Below, piece by piece: positions 46,821-59,760 of a stretch of 64,000 bases of DNA (positions are counted from its first letter, which is position 1; every line of letters starts with the position of its first letter). This DNA comes from Peromyscus leucopus (lineage: Eukaryota; Chordata; Mammalia; Rodentia; Cricetidae): the NCBI RefSeq assembly GCF_004664715.2, contig NC_051071.1, forward strand, positions 36,143,530 through 36,207,529. The letters are read 5' to 3'. The notes under the pieces were generated by a model, which was not told the origin of the DNA, did no database searches, and was given only the letters and a program-made list of their open reading frames with translations. Position numbers and translations under genes: made by a program.

Positions 46821-46964
46821 TTGAGACAGGGTTTCTCTGTGTAACAACTCTGGTTGTCCTGGAACTTGCTTCATAGACCAGGCTGTCCTTAAACTAACAG
46901 AAATCTTCCTGCCTCTGTCTCCCAAGTGCTGGGATAACAGGCCTGCACCGCCATTGCCTGACTC
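46821..46964 (-). mobile_element. B1 SINE
   Basis: Inverted B1 directly after the TG repeat: 'gagacagggtttctctgtgt', 'agaccaggctgtccttaaac', 'cccaagtgctgggataac'. The SINE tail probably seeded the microsatellite. Confidence 0.93.
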
Positions 46965-48375
46965 CAAGTCCATCTTTCTATATGCTTCTTCAATGGCCTG
47001 TGCCTGAGCAATTTGCACTCTCATTGCCAGATGGATATATGTTACACTTTAAAAGCCAGGGACACTGATACTGGAAGCTAGAATACAAAACAACAAGAGA
47101 ATGGGCTTATTTTTTTGTGCTTTCCCTGCTGGTAAGGCATCAGTAACTGCTTCTGGCTACCTGGTTTTGGGTTCTTTTTCTTTTTCTTTTATTTTTTCCG
47201 AAACTTGGAAACATTTGCATAGAAACTTGTCAGAGAGACCAACAGCATTCAACCAAAAGTCTCTAGACAAATTTCAGAGCTCCTCCTTGTTAAGTCTTGC
47301 ACTTCAGACACTTATCATTTCAATAAAGTAGGATGACATCCTCTCCTCAGAAGGGTTGGTCTCAAGAAAGTAGATCTGGTTTGAAAGAGGAAAAGGAACA
47401 GAGAGAATCAGACATGGACAAGAGAGGTCAATGGGTGATGAACATTATCAAATATACTTTTATACAACCATAGAAAAGTTATAATGAAGTGCATTATTTT
47501 ATTTTATTAAGTGCATGATTGCATAATTAATATATATTAATAAAATATATTTTTAATGTGTTGATCTTTTCTTCATTGATGGCAATCAAGGATTTCTGAC
47601 TTTTAGCAACTGAAGTTCTTTCTTCCATGTCCTAGATGAAGGTATTATATCATTGTTCCCTTGTTGAGTCTCAGCTCCTCAAAGACCATTTATTTAATTC
47701 CTCACAGAATCTTCTCTTAGTGTGACTTTGTGCCTGTACTAGGGCTTATCTGACACAGTGGATGTTGAATAAATATTTAACACATTGGTTAATAAATGAA
47801 TGTGGCTGGCAGACATACCATTTACAAGATGTGGCCCCAGAGAGTCCCCCTGTAGAGTTATTGTGACAAGAAATAAATAGTCTTTACACAAATGCTGCTG
47901 GGGCATGCTTTTCCCAGGAGCCACTGGAACAAACTGACCAAAAGCCATGGCTCCATCTGCTTGGACTGTCCATCCATGGCCAGAGGACAATGGCTTCAGA
48001 CTCAAAAGATTATGAATTTTCCAGTGGGAAATTCAGAGTAAAACATCTAAAGAGAAATGATTATATGTGTTTGTAAATTACCTATGAGGATTGCAATGTT
48101 TGTGCTTTCTAATAATTGTTGGCTTAATCCCTACATTAAAAAAAATTAGATTTCTTTCAGTAAAACAATTCTTTCATTTTTAATGTCTATACTTCCTTGG
48201 TATTCCAATAGTGTATTTTTTCTGTTTTATAGGCTATAAATTTTTATTAACATGATAAAATAAATATGTGAAGAAAACATTGAAGTACTAAGTCTCTAGA
48301 CTAAGTCAGATAGACACAGAACTATGCCTTACTTATCTTCTAGAAGTCCAAGACGCATGTTTTAAATTTTCTTTC
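46965..48375. other. Unassigned DNA
   Basis: No gene recognised. Rodent-like unique or old repeat DNA; short frames only. Confidence 0.4.
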
Positions 48376-48379
48376 ACAT

Positions 48380-48575
48380 TTTAATTCATTCTTTTCTGTG
48401 CATGTGTATATGTATGTAGACATGCACATGACATGGAACAAATGTGGAAGGCAGAAAATAACTTATGGGGCTATTTTTTCCCTTTCACCATGTAGGTCTT
48501 GGGATTCTAACTCAGATTGACATTGTTGGTGTCAAGCTCCTTTAACCAATTGAACCATCTCATCTGCCCTAAGAA
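48380..48575 (-). mobile_element. B3-type SINE, decayed
   Basis: Inverted tRNA-derived SINE: 'tgtgcatgtgtatatgta', 'catgtaggtcttgggattct' followed by 'aactcagattgaca', and 'attgaaccatctcatctgcc', the inverted 'ggctggagagatggctcag' head. Confidence 0.7.
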
Positions 48576-49496
48576 CCATTTTTAGATTAGTAACTCCATA
48601 GCTTCCTCAAGTTTCCAAATTTACTGAACATTCATCATCAGCTCATGCCATGGAGAGTCAGGTATAGGTCTGTTGTAAGCACTTGTGTAGCATGAAGAAG
48701 GCCAAGAATTATTGTCTAATACCACCAAAGGAAAAACAAAGTTACTGCTGCTGCTATGTAGAGAAAATGGTGTCATGATCTTTTTTGATTAACAAATTAT
48801 CTAGGAAGACATTGAGCAACCCTCAACAATAATAACCATTCCCCATGTTTTCAAGACAAAATACTACCATCACCACACCTATATCATGGGGAGTTAAAAT
48901 TATATGGATTATTATTGAAGAGTCTACTAGTAAATTATGAAGCAGTGAAATAAAAATTCCATGCAGTGTTATAATTATAAAATCTTTTTTTATATTAATA
49001 TGGTCATGAACTTAAAGACAGATGGTTATTCCTCTAGTAAAACATGCTATAGTGTACTTGCTCTTGTGGGGTAATACAAGTCACTTCTAATTTAGAAAGT
49101 CATGATCTATGCTCAGCAACAAATAGTAGTCCCTTTCGGTTACACACCAAAAAAAGAAATAAGTCAACCAGCTTCAGTTGGAAAACTTAGAGAAAAAAGA
49201 CGATGAAAAGAGAGAGGTAGTAAAATTCTCAGTGGATGATAAACAGGTTAAAGAAACAAATGTTTAAAATTTTATGACAGAAAGGAAGTTTCAGGAATAT
49301 TTTAGTGAGGAAATTGGCACCATGCATTGAGAAGAATGATGCAGAAACAAAGAAGAAAACAACGTGAAGAGGAGGAGTTGTGTTTTATACAGAGAGATCC
49401 CTGGACAATCTCAGGAATAAGCACAGAGCTGACCAAAGGTTTGAATACAGTGAAAGCAAAGAATCAAGAATCTCAACCTCTATCAGAAAGGGAGAG
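48576..49496. other. Unassigned A+T-rich DNA
   Basis: No gene or confident repeat recognised. A Lys/Glu/Arg-rich open frame starts at 49327 and runs into the tandem duplication at 49497; it has no domain. Confidence 0.4.
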
Positions 49497-49642
49497 TCTA
49501 GAAACACACAAAGCACATATAAATGTGGATGAAGAATCTATAGTAATTTTTTAGATTCAAAAAGGAGGGGTCTAGAAATGCATGGTATATATAAATTTGG
49601 ATGAAGCTTCTATAATACTGGTTTTTATCCTCACATGGGGAT

Positions 49643-49643
<1 letters not shown>
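49497..49643. repeat. Old 74-bp tandem duplication
   Basis: TCTAGAAA begins two diverged copies at 49497 and 49571. They share 'atataaatgtggatgaag'/'atataaatttggatgaagc' and 'tctatagtaat'/'tctataatact'. Confidence 0.75.
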
Positions 49644-49644
<1 letters not shown>

Positions 49645-49685
<41 letters not shown>

Positions 49686-49715
49686 CATGTGCACATGTGC
49701 ACGTGTGTGTGTGCA
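49645..49715. repeat. (GT)n and GTGCAC-rich microsatellite
   Basis: About 19 GT units, then CATGTGCACATGTGCACGTG, a palindrome-rich alternating purine-pyrimidine stretch. Confidence 0.95.
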
Positions 49716-51340
49716 TTTCTCTCTTTTGTGTTGAGTTTGGATATCAGAAGAATGGAGAAGAGAAATTTGCAAGGGAATATTCCACCTGTTTTCAACTACT
49801 TTGGGTTTTCATGTTCTATTGTATATTTTGTATGTTTAAATATTAGTCTTTCAGCTGTATCCCAGAAGAGACCCTCTGGGAATGACACACTACTTCTCTA
49901 TGGGATTTATTTCCTGTATTTAAAAACACACAATAAAAAGTAACTCCATAGTGTCTGGGTTCAATCAAACAGCTTCTCTTCTAACTACAACACATGCATG
50001 AAACCTTTAAAGTAATTTTTTAGTTTATCTAAACATCATAAACTTATTTTTAGGTCTTAGTTAATTTTGACTTATTTTATTTCAAAAAGCATTTTAATTG
50101 TGTTAAGGTATTTATATATCTATGTTAGTGCACTAAATATGGGATATTATTTAAAAATGTTAAAAATGTTTTATAAGAAGCAAAAGTAAAAATAAAAACA
50201 AAATACACACACAAAAAAACCCTGATTCCAAATTTGATTCAAAAAAATGGAAATTTTATTCTAATTTTCCCAATATCTTCTTTGGAGTTCATACTTTAGG
50301 CAGAAAGGAATAGAGATGAAGATACTTCATTGGTAATAATAAGTTAACTAAGCAAGCATGTTAAATTATTAAATTTGGAGAATACATTGTGCTTATTATG
50401 TTACTTACCCTTGCAGTGAACTAGAAAATGAATGTGGTCATTGCAGACTGGTTAAATTGGAAATATATTTTATACAGATGTGTCTAATGTAGTTTCCTGG
50501 CAGAGTCATATAGCACACAACTTATATTTATAAGTATACAAATCTGGCTTATACTGCAGCACAGTTGTGTAAAATCAGATTTCCCTCTCTATACCTTGTT
50601 TTTCATTTTCAGTGTATATTTGCCCCCTTTTATCATTTAAATTATCTTTATTAAAACACTATTTTTCCAAGTCCTTCAGTGTTGGTTTCATTTATGGGTA
50701 GGCTGGGAGTTGAGAATTAAGACCGGAATTTTAGAATAAACAATGAGCAATCTATGTAAACCAAGGGATTCACCATCCTTAATTAGTACTAAATTGATTT
50801 TTTCCAAACATCCTATTTTGGCTGCCAACTCAGTTGCAAATGCACTTCCTTTTTATTCTCTTTTGTATCCTTTTTTTCATACTATCTCATTTCCCTCCCA
50901 TCTGTTAAGGCAGCTAGACAGACACAGGTGTTTGAACATTTATGTCTTTTCAGGTGTTTTCACTATGTCAATCTACTCATGAAGACAATAGAAATTTATC
51001 TAGGCTAAATCCCCCTTAGATTTTCTACTGGGGGTGTGTGTCTGTCTGACATAACTGTTACAATAATTTTAGTTTATTTATTTAAAAATAAATATTAATG
51101 AGCTAAAGGAGCATAATAAATAATTATTACATTAGGTTTGCATTAATGAATAACAATAACAATTATCAATGTTATTTCAGCATTTCTTTCCATGACTCCA
51201 ATATTTTCTCAAAATTGAATTTGTACTAGAAATTATAACTGGTTGATCCCATTCTCTGGACCTACCCCCCAATTGTATAATTATAATAAATAGAATATAT
51301 ATGTGAAAAGTTTATATAATTGTTTTTCAAAGGTACTATC
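49716..51340. other. Unassigned A+T-rich DNA
   Basis: No gene or confident repeat recognised. Confidence 0.4.
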
Positions 51341-51344
51341 TGTT

Positions 51345-51600
51345 ATATTTTTAAAACAGCAGGAAGGAGTAACACCATACAATTGGGCTCACGTAGGAAG
51401 TTTATTGAGGGGAGGGGAGAGAAGGGGGCAGAGAAGAGGGCACTGTTCCCTGTGGACAAGAATAAAGGAAGAGAAAGAGATGGGAGGTAGGCAGGGCCCA
51501 CCTTTTATAAGAAAGCATAACAAATATGCACAGGGGATGCTCTTAGTGACTACAGCTGAGGATATAATCAGGACCCTAAGAGCAGGCCAGTAGAGATAAC
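51345..51600 (-). mobile_element. Probable LTR fragment with promoter and polyadenylation signals
   Basis: On the minus strand a TTATAAAAGGTGGGC TATA box (51498-51512) precedes CTCAATAAACTTCC (51397-51410) by about 100 bp, the spacing of an LTR U3/R unit. A purine-rich block (GGGGAGAGAAGGGG on the plus strand) lies between. Family and outer ends not determined. Confidence 0.5.
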
Positions 51601-52230
51601 TAAATGCAAACACTATCATCTAATGGATCACCCATTTGCTGCACAAACTAATAGTAGAGATTTGATGTTAAATGAATGATGATAGTAATATCTAAATAAG
51701 AATCCCTCTTTGCTATCAGCTTACTTTCATTATATATGGCACACATATATGCAAGATGTAATATTCATCTTTTTAATGCCTTCCCACACATTTTTATGAA
51801 AAAAAAAATCTTAAAGGAGACCAGAATAGCATTCTGAGTGCACACTTCTATATGACTACTTTAAATGTCAGGTTAGAGTCAGGTTTCATCCTCTGTTGCT
51901 TGTCTCTATCAACATTCCGCTTCCTCATCTACCATCAGTGCAAAGTTCCAGCCACTCCTGTACTTGAGATTTACATTTGAACCTGAAGGACTACACTCTG
52001 TATGTGACTGCTCAACCCAGTCTTGTTTGGCTATGTCCCATATTGTTTGTTTGGTTTAAGAGCTTTGATAGAATTAATGATGTGTAGTCATAAAGTTTTC
52101 TCTCGATATCTTTCAACTGTCACAGGAAGGCAAATAGAAAAATTACATAGAACTCTGCATAAAATATTTAGCCAATCAATAGTAAGTCGAGTTTTTTTTA
52201 ATCTTGTCATAAATAAAAAGTGAAACTTTC
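51601..52230. other. Unassigned DNA
   Basis: No gene or confident repeat recognised. Confidence 0.4.
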
Positions 52231-52234
52231 TTAT

Positions 52235-52435
52235 AGTCTTTACTTCCGTTTATTCTTTGAAAATTTCATACATGTATACAATGAATCATGACTATACCCA
52301 ACTCTCACTATACCCCTCAGACCCTTCCTCCGCAGGACCTCTATTATAGCTACCTCCAAACTGCTTGTGTTCCTTGTTTAGATAAGCTCATTGAGTTCAA
52401 TTAATGCACATGGGCACAGGAGACATCCACACAGT
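52235..52435 (-). mobile_element. Possible L1 3' UTR fragment, inverted
   Basis: 'tttattctttgaaaatttca' and 'tacatgtatacaatgaatca' followed by pyrimidine-rich text match the inverted closing part of rodent L1 3' UTRs. A C11 run follows at 52437-52447. Confidence 0.45.
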
Positions 52436-52559
52436 CCCCCCCCCCCCGCCCTCTCCATCTTCCCCTCTTTACCTCTCTCCCTCTATCTCTGTCTTCTCAC
52501 CCTTTGCCATGGGATGATGGTATAAGAACTTTGCTATATGTCAGACTGTCTTGTCACCT

Positions 52560-52925
52560 CTCTCATTGCTTTAACAAATTACTTGACAAAACCAACTTTA
52601 GGAAGATTTATTAAGATTTATGGTTTTACAAGGATATAGCTCATCATGGCAGGAAAGAATAGCCCCAGGAACATGTGACAACTTGTCACACTGTGCCTGT
52701 AATCAGAAAGCAGAAAGTATAATGGCTGTTGGTGCTCAGCTTACCTTCTCTTTTTTAATCAGTCCAAGACCCACCCAGTAGATGATACTGCCCATATTTG
52801 TGGGTCTTCTCATCTCAACTAAGTAACCTAGAACCTCCTGTATAGACATAACCAGACTTTTGTACCCCTGGTGATTCTAAATCAACTGGAGCTGACAGTC
52901 AAGATTAGCCATTACAAGGTACTTC
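52560..52925 (+). mobile_element. Rodent medium-reiterated repeat
   Basis: 'ggttttacaaggatatagct' then 'catcatggcaggaaag', and a closing 'ggtgattctaaatcaactgg' followed by 'agctgacagtcaagattagc' and 'cattaca', shared in style with 5925-6075. Widespread rodent repeat family; name uncertain. Confidence 0.55.
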
Positions 52926-53094
52926 AATTTTGGGCTCATAGCCTCCAGAACTATATTTAATAAATATCTGTTCTTTATAAAATACTCAGTCTCTAGTATT
53001 GTGTCACAGCGGTAAAAAGCAGACAAAGACATTTCCCTAATGTTTTTGACCAGAACAAATATCAGTGTGAGTGGAGTAGGTTGACTAGAAGGAA

Positions 53095-53379
53095 ATATTT
53101 TAGGAGATGGGAAAATGTCTCAGCGGTAAAGCATTTGCCATACAATCATCAGGACCTGATTTGAGATGCACAGAACTATTGGAAAAGCCAAGTATTAAAA
53201 AAAGGAATCTGTGATCCTATGGCAAAATGGGAAGTAAAGACTGGAGACTCCCCAGGAACCCGCAGGCCAGATAGCATGGTGTGTACAGTAATGAACAGGA
53301 CAATACCTTGTCTCAAACATGATTGAAGGTGAGAAACAAAACTTAAGATTCTATTCTGATGTCCATGCATGCACTGTGG

Positions 53380-53420
<41 letters not shown>
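53095..53420 (+). mobile_element. B3-like SINE with (AC)n tail
   Basis: tRNA-like head 'gatgggaaaatgtctcagcg' then 'gtaaagcatttgcc', body with 'ataccttgtctcaaacatga' followed by 'ttgaaggtgagaa', and a tail 'gcactgtggcatacacac' expanding into (AC)n at 53383-53418. Confidence 0.75.
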
Positions 53421-53421
<1 letters not shown>

Positions 53422-54759
53422 CACTATACACATGTGAAGATAACAATAGAAACATTTTTGAAGATAATATTGACAAATATATGAATACAAGTTTACATAA
53501 CCTTGTAGGGCAATCTTAAATAATGTGAATTACAGAGATTATGAAGAATGGATGAATGTTGAAATGTACCATATCATACATGTTCACACATCTGACTGCT
53601 TTTATGATAGGTTGAAGAAATGGCAGGGCTCAAAATTGAAAGGCCAAACATGTTGTTAGTAATTAAAATTCAGGTTGAAGATGATGGTCAAGCAGATTAA
53701 AATAACATCAGTACAAATAGTTAAAAAATACTGCTTCCTATAAATATTTTAGAGAGTGTAAAACAAACAGGATATACTAATAAGTTTGATACAGGATATG
53801 TAAGACAACTCAGGGTTGATTCTATAGTTTTTCCCCTTAAAAAAATGAAGAGCTAAGAACAGTTACTACAAAAAGAAGAAATGTGTTGAATGGGAGTGAG
53901 GCAGAGTCCATGCACATTTCCCAAATGCATGGAGCTAGAGAACCTCACAGAACAGTATGCAGGATGTCCATAGGTGAATGATCAGAGTGGTGATGAGATT
54001 CTTAGTGTGATATAATGATTAGTATGAGTCAGCTTGTGGCCGTTGAAAAAGAAGCCTTAAATATGAACTGAAGAGCCTATGACTTATAATGTGGAGAAAA
54101 GAAAGAGGTGAAAGTTGTTCAGAATGCCTGTGAAAATAAATTTATCTAAGTTTTTTCCCAGAAGTTTTGGAATTTTGCAAATACCACTGCAAAGCTAAAA
54201 TTCTCAGCATTCTGGGCAAGAGCTTGTCCCTGTGTTCCTGAAATCCCAGATGAAACAGCTTGGCATAATTTAAAATAATGAAGAATGTGGTTGTGCGCCA
54301 ACTTGGTATGTAGCAATCAAAAATTCAGTGACTCATTTTGAGGAAAGGTGTCATACAGACTGTGATATGACAAGGCTTAAGTCACAGATGGTGATTACAC
54401 TTCAAAGAACATACAAGCACTAAGGTACTGCAGCACCATGAAGAAGCGTAACATAGAGCTCTTGGAGGGTCATCAGCAGGGAAGTATTCATGGAATGCTC
54501 ATTTAACTGTATTCATCTAGTATTTATGTAAACATATGTGGTTTCTCCAAAGAACTGTATTTTATTAGTGGAGGAAATATCTCCCATATCATGTCAAATC
54601 ATGTGGATCCAGTAAAACACTAATTTTGTCCTTTGCTCTGTTCTTGTGTGTCAGTATCTTGCTTGGACCCATCAGTAAGATTGGCTCTTCCCTTACATCT
54701 CTGCCAGGGGATGATAAACTTCCTTAGACAGATCTTAGAAGCCAACAGTGAACAGAAAA
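53421..54759. other. Unassigned A+T-rich DNA
   Basis: No gene or confident repeat recognised. Confidence 0.4.
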
Positions 54760-55700
54760 CAAAACAATAGCACAAAAATGGTAAGAAAGATAGTCAGATA
54801 CTAAGAAGCTTTGAGTACCAGAATAGCAGGTTTCATGGATAGAAACAAACAAAGTGACTGGAATCATGAGAAGGGTATTGCTGTCCACCCTTAGTCATCA
54901 GAGAAGTGCAGACAAAAAGTACTAAGAACCCTGGTCAGAAAGGCCATTGTTAGGGGCACAAATGACAATAAATCCTGGTATGGATGTGAGGGAAAAGGAA
55001 CCTTTATACATTGTTATTAAGACTATAACCAACGAAACTACTGTGAAATCAGTCTGTAGATTTCTGATTAGAAATGAAACTGGCTGATGATTCACCTCTA
55101 CCGCTCGTGGGCACATACTCAATGGCCTTAATCCTAATTCAACAATTCCTGTACATTCATGTTTATTGCTGCTTTCTTCACAATACCTAGGAAATGGAAT
55201 CAACTTAAATGTCCATCAGCTGATGACTAACTATGTAAGAAAAATATGACAGTTATAAACAATGAAATTTTATTACTAAATCTTAACTTATAGGTAAGTA
55301 GAAAAAATATATGGGGTAAGGTAACCCAGATCCAAAGGTAAAATGCCCTGTGTTCTTTTTCACGTGTCAATCCTAGCTTTGTATCTTTTGTTTTGTATAT
55401 TTAACTTTGAGTATAAAGTCAGGAAGTAGGAGTGAGTGTTAAGAGATTGCAGCATCAGGATGATAAGATATAGGGAAATTGAAGCAGAAGGGGAGATGCT
55501 AGGTGCAGGAAGTATTAATCAGTGAGGATAGTAGGGGTGTCGGGGAGTTATGGTGTGAGTTAAATAATTGAAGTGTGTATGACAAAGAAATAGTCACATC
55601 TATTGTTATGCACTCCTATATAAAAATACAATTGGAAAGAGCAGTAGAACATGGATGAAAAACCCTTATGGGAAGTCATTATTTGCAAACTAATTGAAAA

Positions 55701-55755
<55 letters not shown>

Positions 55756-57065
55756 AGAGTCTGGGTACAATGTTTCTCCCAGAAAACATGGGTTATTATT
55801 GAAAATCTCAGTGTCAGGCTTGAAATACTTCACTGTAACTCATTAGTCAATGAGGCCTGAAGGTGCCCCAAAACAACACAACCAATTATAATTCTTGGTT
55901 ACCTACCATAACTAAATCATAAGAATTTATTGCTGGAAACATTACATATAGTGTTGTTTATGTATTTCTACAACTTCATTGAGGTTGTAGAACCTCAGTC
56001 TAGGATGAAACTTTCAACACAGGCTAGCTTTCATAGTAGTAGAAGGAGCTGTACAGACTGTTAAGGAAAAAAAAAATATCAGTGTCCTTTACAAAACCTA
56101 GATAATATATGCTATCATACTGACCTGCCAGGCAAGATGTGTCCATTGAAGCAATAGTGACATTGTTATTATGGGGGTTAAAAAAGTGCTTTCTCAATGG
56201 ATCTGAGGATATTCTATGGGGAAATTAAAATCATTCCTAGTACTATAAATCTGGTTAAGAAAAGAAAAACAAAAACAAAGAACAAAAACCTTGTAACTGA
56301 GAAGGTCCTAAAGGGGAGTATTTGTTGTTTTGCTAAATGGACATGTTGTCAAGCAGCCTTCTAAACATTATGTTTATTCTCAAAGATTTGTGTTACTCTA
56401 AACCTTGGTCAGGGAATCTTCTTTTTGCAAGGGGGAGCAGTTAATGAAGATTCATAACTAGTCAAAAAGCTAAGAATATATGACCATAAGTATTCTATCT
56501 TAAACAATATATCTACATAAATTTCATCACCCAAGATAATGGGAGAACATTTGGAACATGGAGAGAAAAAAATATAAAAGTCATGGGCTGGAGAGATGTT
56601 TCAGTCACTAAACGGTGAGCTCACAATGTGAAGAGTCTAAGGATGGGGAGGAATACTACAAAATTTTCTCTTTTAGACATGGCTATCATAATATGAACTC
56701 ACAGCAGCTGTGGTTAACTTCACAAAATCCGTGCAAGATCAGTTTTAGTATGGATTGGGGAGGGTTCCTGAGGCCTCATTTCTACCTGGGTTGCTATTGG
56801 TAGTTTCTGGCTTTTGAAGGAGGAGTCATTTTCTGTAGGATTATGGCCACTGGTACACTCAACATGTTCCTAAGGGATTACCATTGCTCCTGTGCATGTT
56901 GGCAGTAGGTTTAAAGAAAGAAAAAAAGAAGAGGTGAAATTGGAAGACGGGCATGTTGTGAGGGGCCTTGGGTTGTTGTAGGGGAAATAGGAAGTATATA
57001 CCATCAAAATGCACTCGATGCATGTGTACATTTCCCAGAGGATAAATTTTAAAGTTTTAATTAAA
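54760..57065 (+). mobile_element. Long old L1 3' region (Lx-type)
   Basis: ORF2 3' end patches ('tcatgtttattgctgctttc', 'ggaaatggaatcaacttaaa', 'ggtaacccagatccaaagg') lead into a long Lx-like 3' UTR. That UTR includes 'gaaaaagagtctgggtacaa', 'gtgtcaggcttgaaatactt', 'tgacctgccaggcaagatgt', 'actataaatctggttaagaa' and 'gaactcacagcagctgtggt', ending in A-rich text near 57065. A (TA)n has grown at 55704-55748. About 45 bp at 56585-56630 ('gggctggagagatgtttcag') looks like a tRNA-SINE head inserted in it. ORF2 is not intact. Confidence 0.75.
55704..55748. repeat. (TA)n microsatellite
   Basis: About 22 TA units inside the L1 3' UTR. Confidence 0.97.
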
Positions 57066-57069
57066 ACTG

Positions 57070-59343
57070 GTCTTTGTAGAAGTTTTTGTGTTCAGTGTGT
57101 TCCAAGTTTCAGAAGCACATCTGTACATCTCTAGAGCTTCGATTCTATAGTAACAGGTTAGAGGCTTTTCTTCAGTCAGCTCCATAGAAGTACTGTTTGC
57201 ACTCAGAGATTAGAGAAATATGATGGGCAGTCCATGCTAATATGTCTTAAGAGTGCACGTTGTTCTCATAATTTCTTCATATTACAAAAGGATTGGATCT
57301 ACTAACTCAGTTGTTTCCCTCAGTCCATCTCCTTTACCATATCTGTACATTTGGAAGCAATTCTTCTCTGAGCCTATTAGTGATTATCTGCAATTCCCAC
57401 TCCCAAACCCCTCACCTCTACTCCTTCCACTTCAAAACCCCTCATCAAAGAACAGAGATGTCATCTGAGAAAGGACTTCTACAGAACTCGATGGATTCAC
57501 TTCTTTCAATTCTTCCCCTTTACATGGAATTCTCTGTCAGAAGGATGGGTGAAGCCTCTGATAAAACATCACCATTGAATCAGTATCTCAGAAGTTTTGT
57601 CCACTCCCAATTATCAGGTAAACTCTCCTATGGAATACCTCTACCCTTGTCTGTGTTATTGTGCTGGATCACCCCCACCCCTCATGTTGCTAGTAAGGTG
57701 TGCTCAGGGACTCTATCCTGATGGCACTCACTGGTTTTTTTTTTTTTTTTTTTTGGATGTTTCATTTGTCTTCTGCTAAGACAAAGTTTCAGAGAGCCTG
57801 GATGCTATGGAAACAGATTTATATAAATACTTATACAAGAAATACATCCTGTCAGAAGAGCTCTTAATTGGTTACACAGTGAATTCTTCAGACTGAAACT
57901 CCTTCAAATAATTACAGTGGAAATGTGTGTTGTCAGATCATGCATTTTTTAAATGTCTTTTCTCTATCTGATCACATTAACCACCTACATACCATGGGAA
58001 ATGTCACTTCTGAGAGTTGGTTGGCACAATTTTGCTGAATATATCTCATCGCATCTTAAATCATTAGTTTTAGCAATATGATATTTAAGATAGATGAAGC
58101 CAGGTAAAAACTTATCTTTGTATTCTATTCTAGTACAACTTAACATATTTAGGGAACTTATTAAATCACCATCACTCTAAGATTGAGGAGATCTATCTAT
58201 TCTGTTGTGATAACAAAAAAAACTTATGCAGATCCACATATATTTGTTGACTCATTTAATAATGATTTTTATAGGAATTTAATGAGTACAGAGTATTTAT
58301 CTGTAGCAGTGAGAGTAAAAGTTTGAATAAAACCCTTCATTATTCACCCTCACATATTAATAGTGTAAGATACATTTTTAAGTAAGGATGTAAAGAAACT
58401 CAAAACCTCAAATATATTCCTTAAGGATTTAATTACCTGATTCTAAAATATACACAGTAAGATTCACAGTAAGATTCATCGCTCTCGACATCCTCCTGAA
58501 TACTGATAATTATAATAAAATTAACATATATCATTCACCATGGCAAAATACAATATTGTAAAATTTGTTTAAGATTAAATAAAAATCATCAAATGATTAG
58601 ATGGGTTTTCCTTGCCCAAAAGTAGGAAAATGAGATAACTAGAACAACCACCTGCTCTAGAATCTCATGATGTGTGACCTCATGTCCAAATTGCTCTGAA
58701 GTCACAGAAAATGAGACTATGACCCTATTTTTCTCAGTGGGAGCAGTTATTTGATATTGCTATGTTTTCATCATCTCCCAAAGCTTGAAAATTGTCAGTG
58801 AAGTTTAGATTTTTACATCTCAATAGAAAGCTCTTTATTTTTAAAATAATGAGTGTATACCTACAAGTTAGAATGGAAAAAAAAAGAAATATTCCTTAAC
58901 ATATACCTCCATTTTCATGCACAAAACTAGCTGTAGGTGCAAAACTGATTCCAGCACCTTAATGATATTTCATATATAGGTATCTACAAAATATTTATTA
59001 AGTAGTAACAATAAAAATTAATTATAGTGCCCATTTTCTTGGAGAAAAGCCATTTAATGTGGACAGAACGGCAGATGCTATGGGTATAAGAGTATGAAGG
59101 ACAAAAAGGTAAACCTGGAAAAAGAAAATTGTAAACATAATCACATTTGGCCATTCTTAGATCAAGGCTTTCATGGGGTTAGCAAAAAGAAGCCTGATGT
59201 AAATTTTCAAGCAAGGGAAGAGAGGAGACTCTCATGTCTATTTGGTAAAACTATAAAAATAATCTACATGCTTTCAGTTGGGAAAGTTTTCTTCTATGAT
59301 CTTGTTGAATATTGACGTCTGCCAATCTCCTCATGGATTTGTA
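57070..59343. other. Unassigned DNA
   Basis: No gene recognised. An open frame of 142 codons at 57293-57721 has no domain, uses Ser/Leu/Pro-rich text and overlaps another frame; I treat it as chance. A T20-type run lies at 57734-57754. Confidence 0.4.
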
Positions 59344-59640
59344 CTTGGTCTTATCAGGGCTCTTGGTCCAGTCAGAGCTGACAGATTCGGCATTTTAGGA
59401 AGCCTCTCTTGGTCCAATGAGAGGTGGCAGATTCTACTTCTCAGAAAGCCACTCTTGGTCTAATCAGGGCTGGTAGATTACCTGTCTCCTGAGTTTACTC
59501 TTGGTCCAATGATGGCTCTTTGTCCAATGAGAGCTCTCTCTTTCTCTGGGCCTGATGAGAGCTCTCTGGGTCAGATGAAAGCTCTCTGGGTCAGATAGGA
59601 GCTCTCTGGGCTGGATGGGAGCTCTCTGGGCCAGATGGGA
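59344..59640 (+). repeat. Two-period minisatellite (46 bp then 20 bp)
   Basis: Units starting CTTGGTC at 59362, 59408, 59454 and 59500 have an exact 46-bp period, with a partial unit at 59344. Directly after comes an exact 20-bp array: GCTCTCTGGGTCAGATGAAA and variants at 59561, 59581, 59601 and 59621, with a degenerate unit before. Both units contain AATGAGAGCTCTC/GATGGGAGCTCTC-like text, so the short array seems to derive from the long one. Confidence 0.93.
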
Positions 59641-59760
59641 GCTGGGGGCTGGTCTCTAAGTCTCAGGAAGTGGTGGGGGTCTCAGGCCGATGGGTGTGGG
59701 GGCAGGGCATGTAGATTGCAGGGTCCGCTGGGGGGTCGGGGAGAAGGGGAACCTTCCCTC
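59641..59760 (+). repeat. G-rich segment with quadruplex potential
   Basis: Contains GGGGG (59643), GGGGG (59677), GGG, GGGGG (59697), GGG, GGGGGG (59729), GGGG (59738) and GGGG (59746) in 105 bp, immediately 3' of the minisatellite. A minus-strand Pro-rich frame here is a by-product. Confidence 0.85.

Noticed and set aside
46587..47024. 145-codon minus-strand frame with a His/Thr repeat
   Set aside because: It is the translation of a B1 SINE joined to the (CA)n microsatellite.
49327..49554. 75-codon Lys/Glu/Arg-rich frame
   Set aside because: No domain; its end lies in the old 74-bp duplication, and A-rich purine DNA explains the composition.
57293..57721. 142-codon open frame
   Set aside because: No domain, no codon bias or neighbouring exon signal, and overlapping frames of similar quality; most likely chance.
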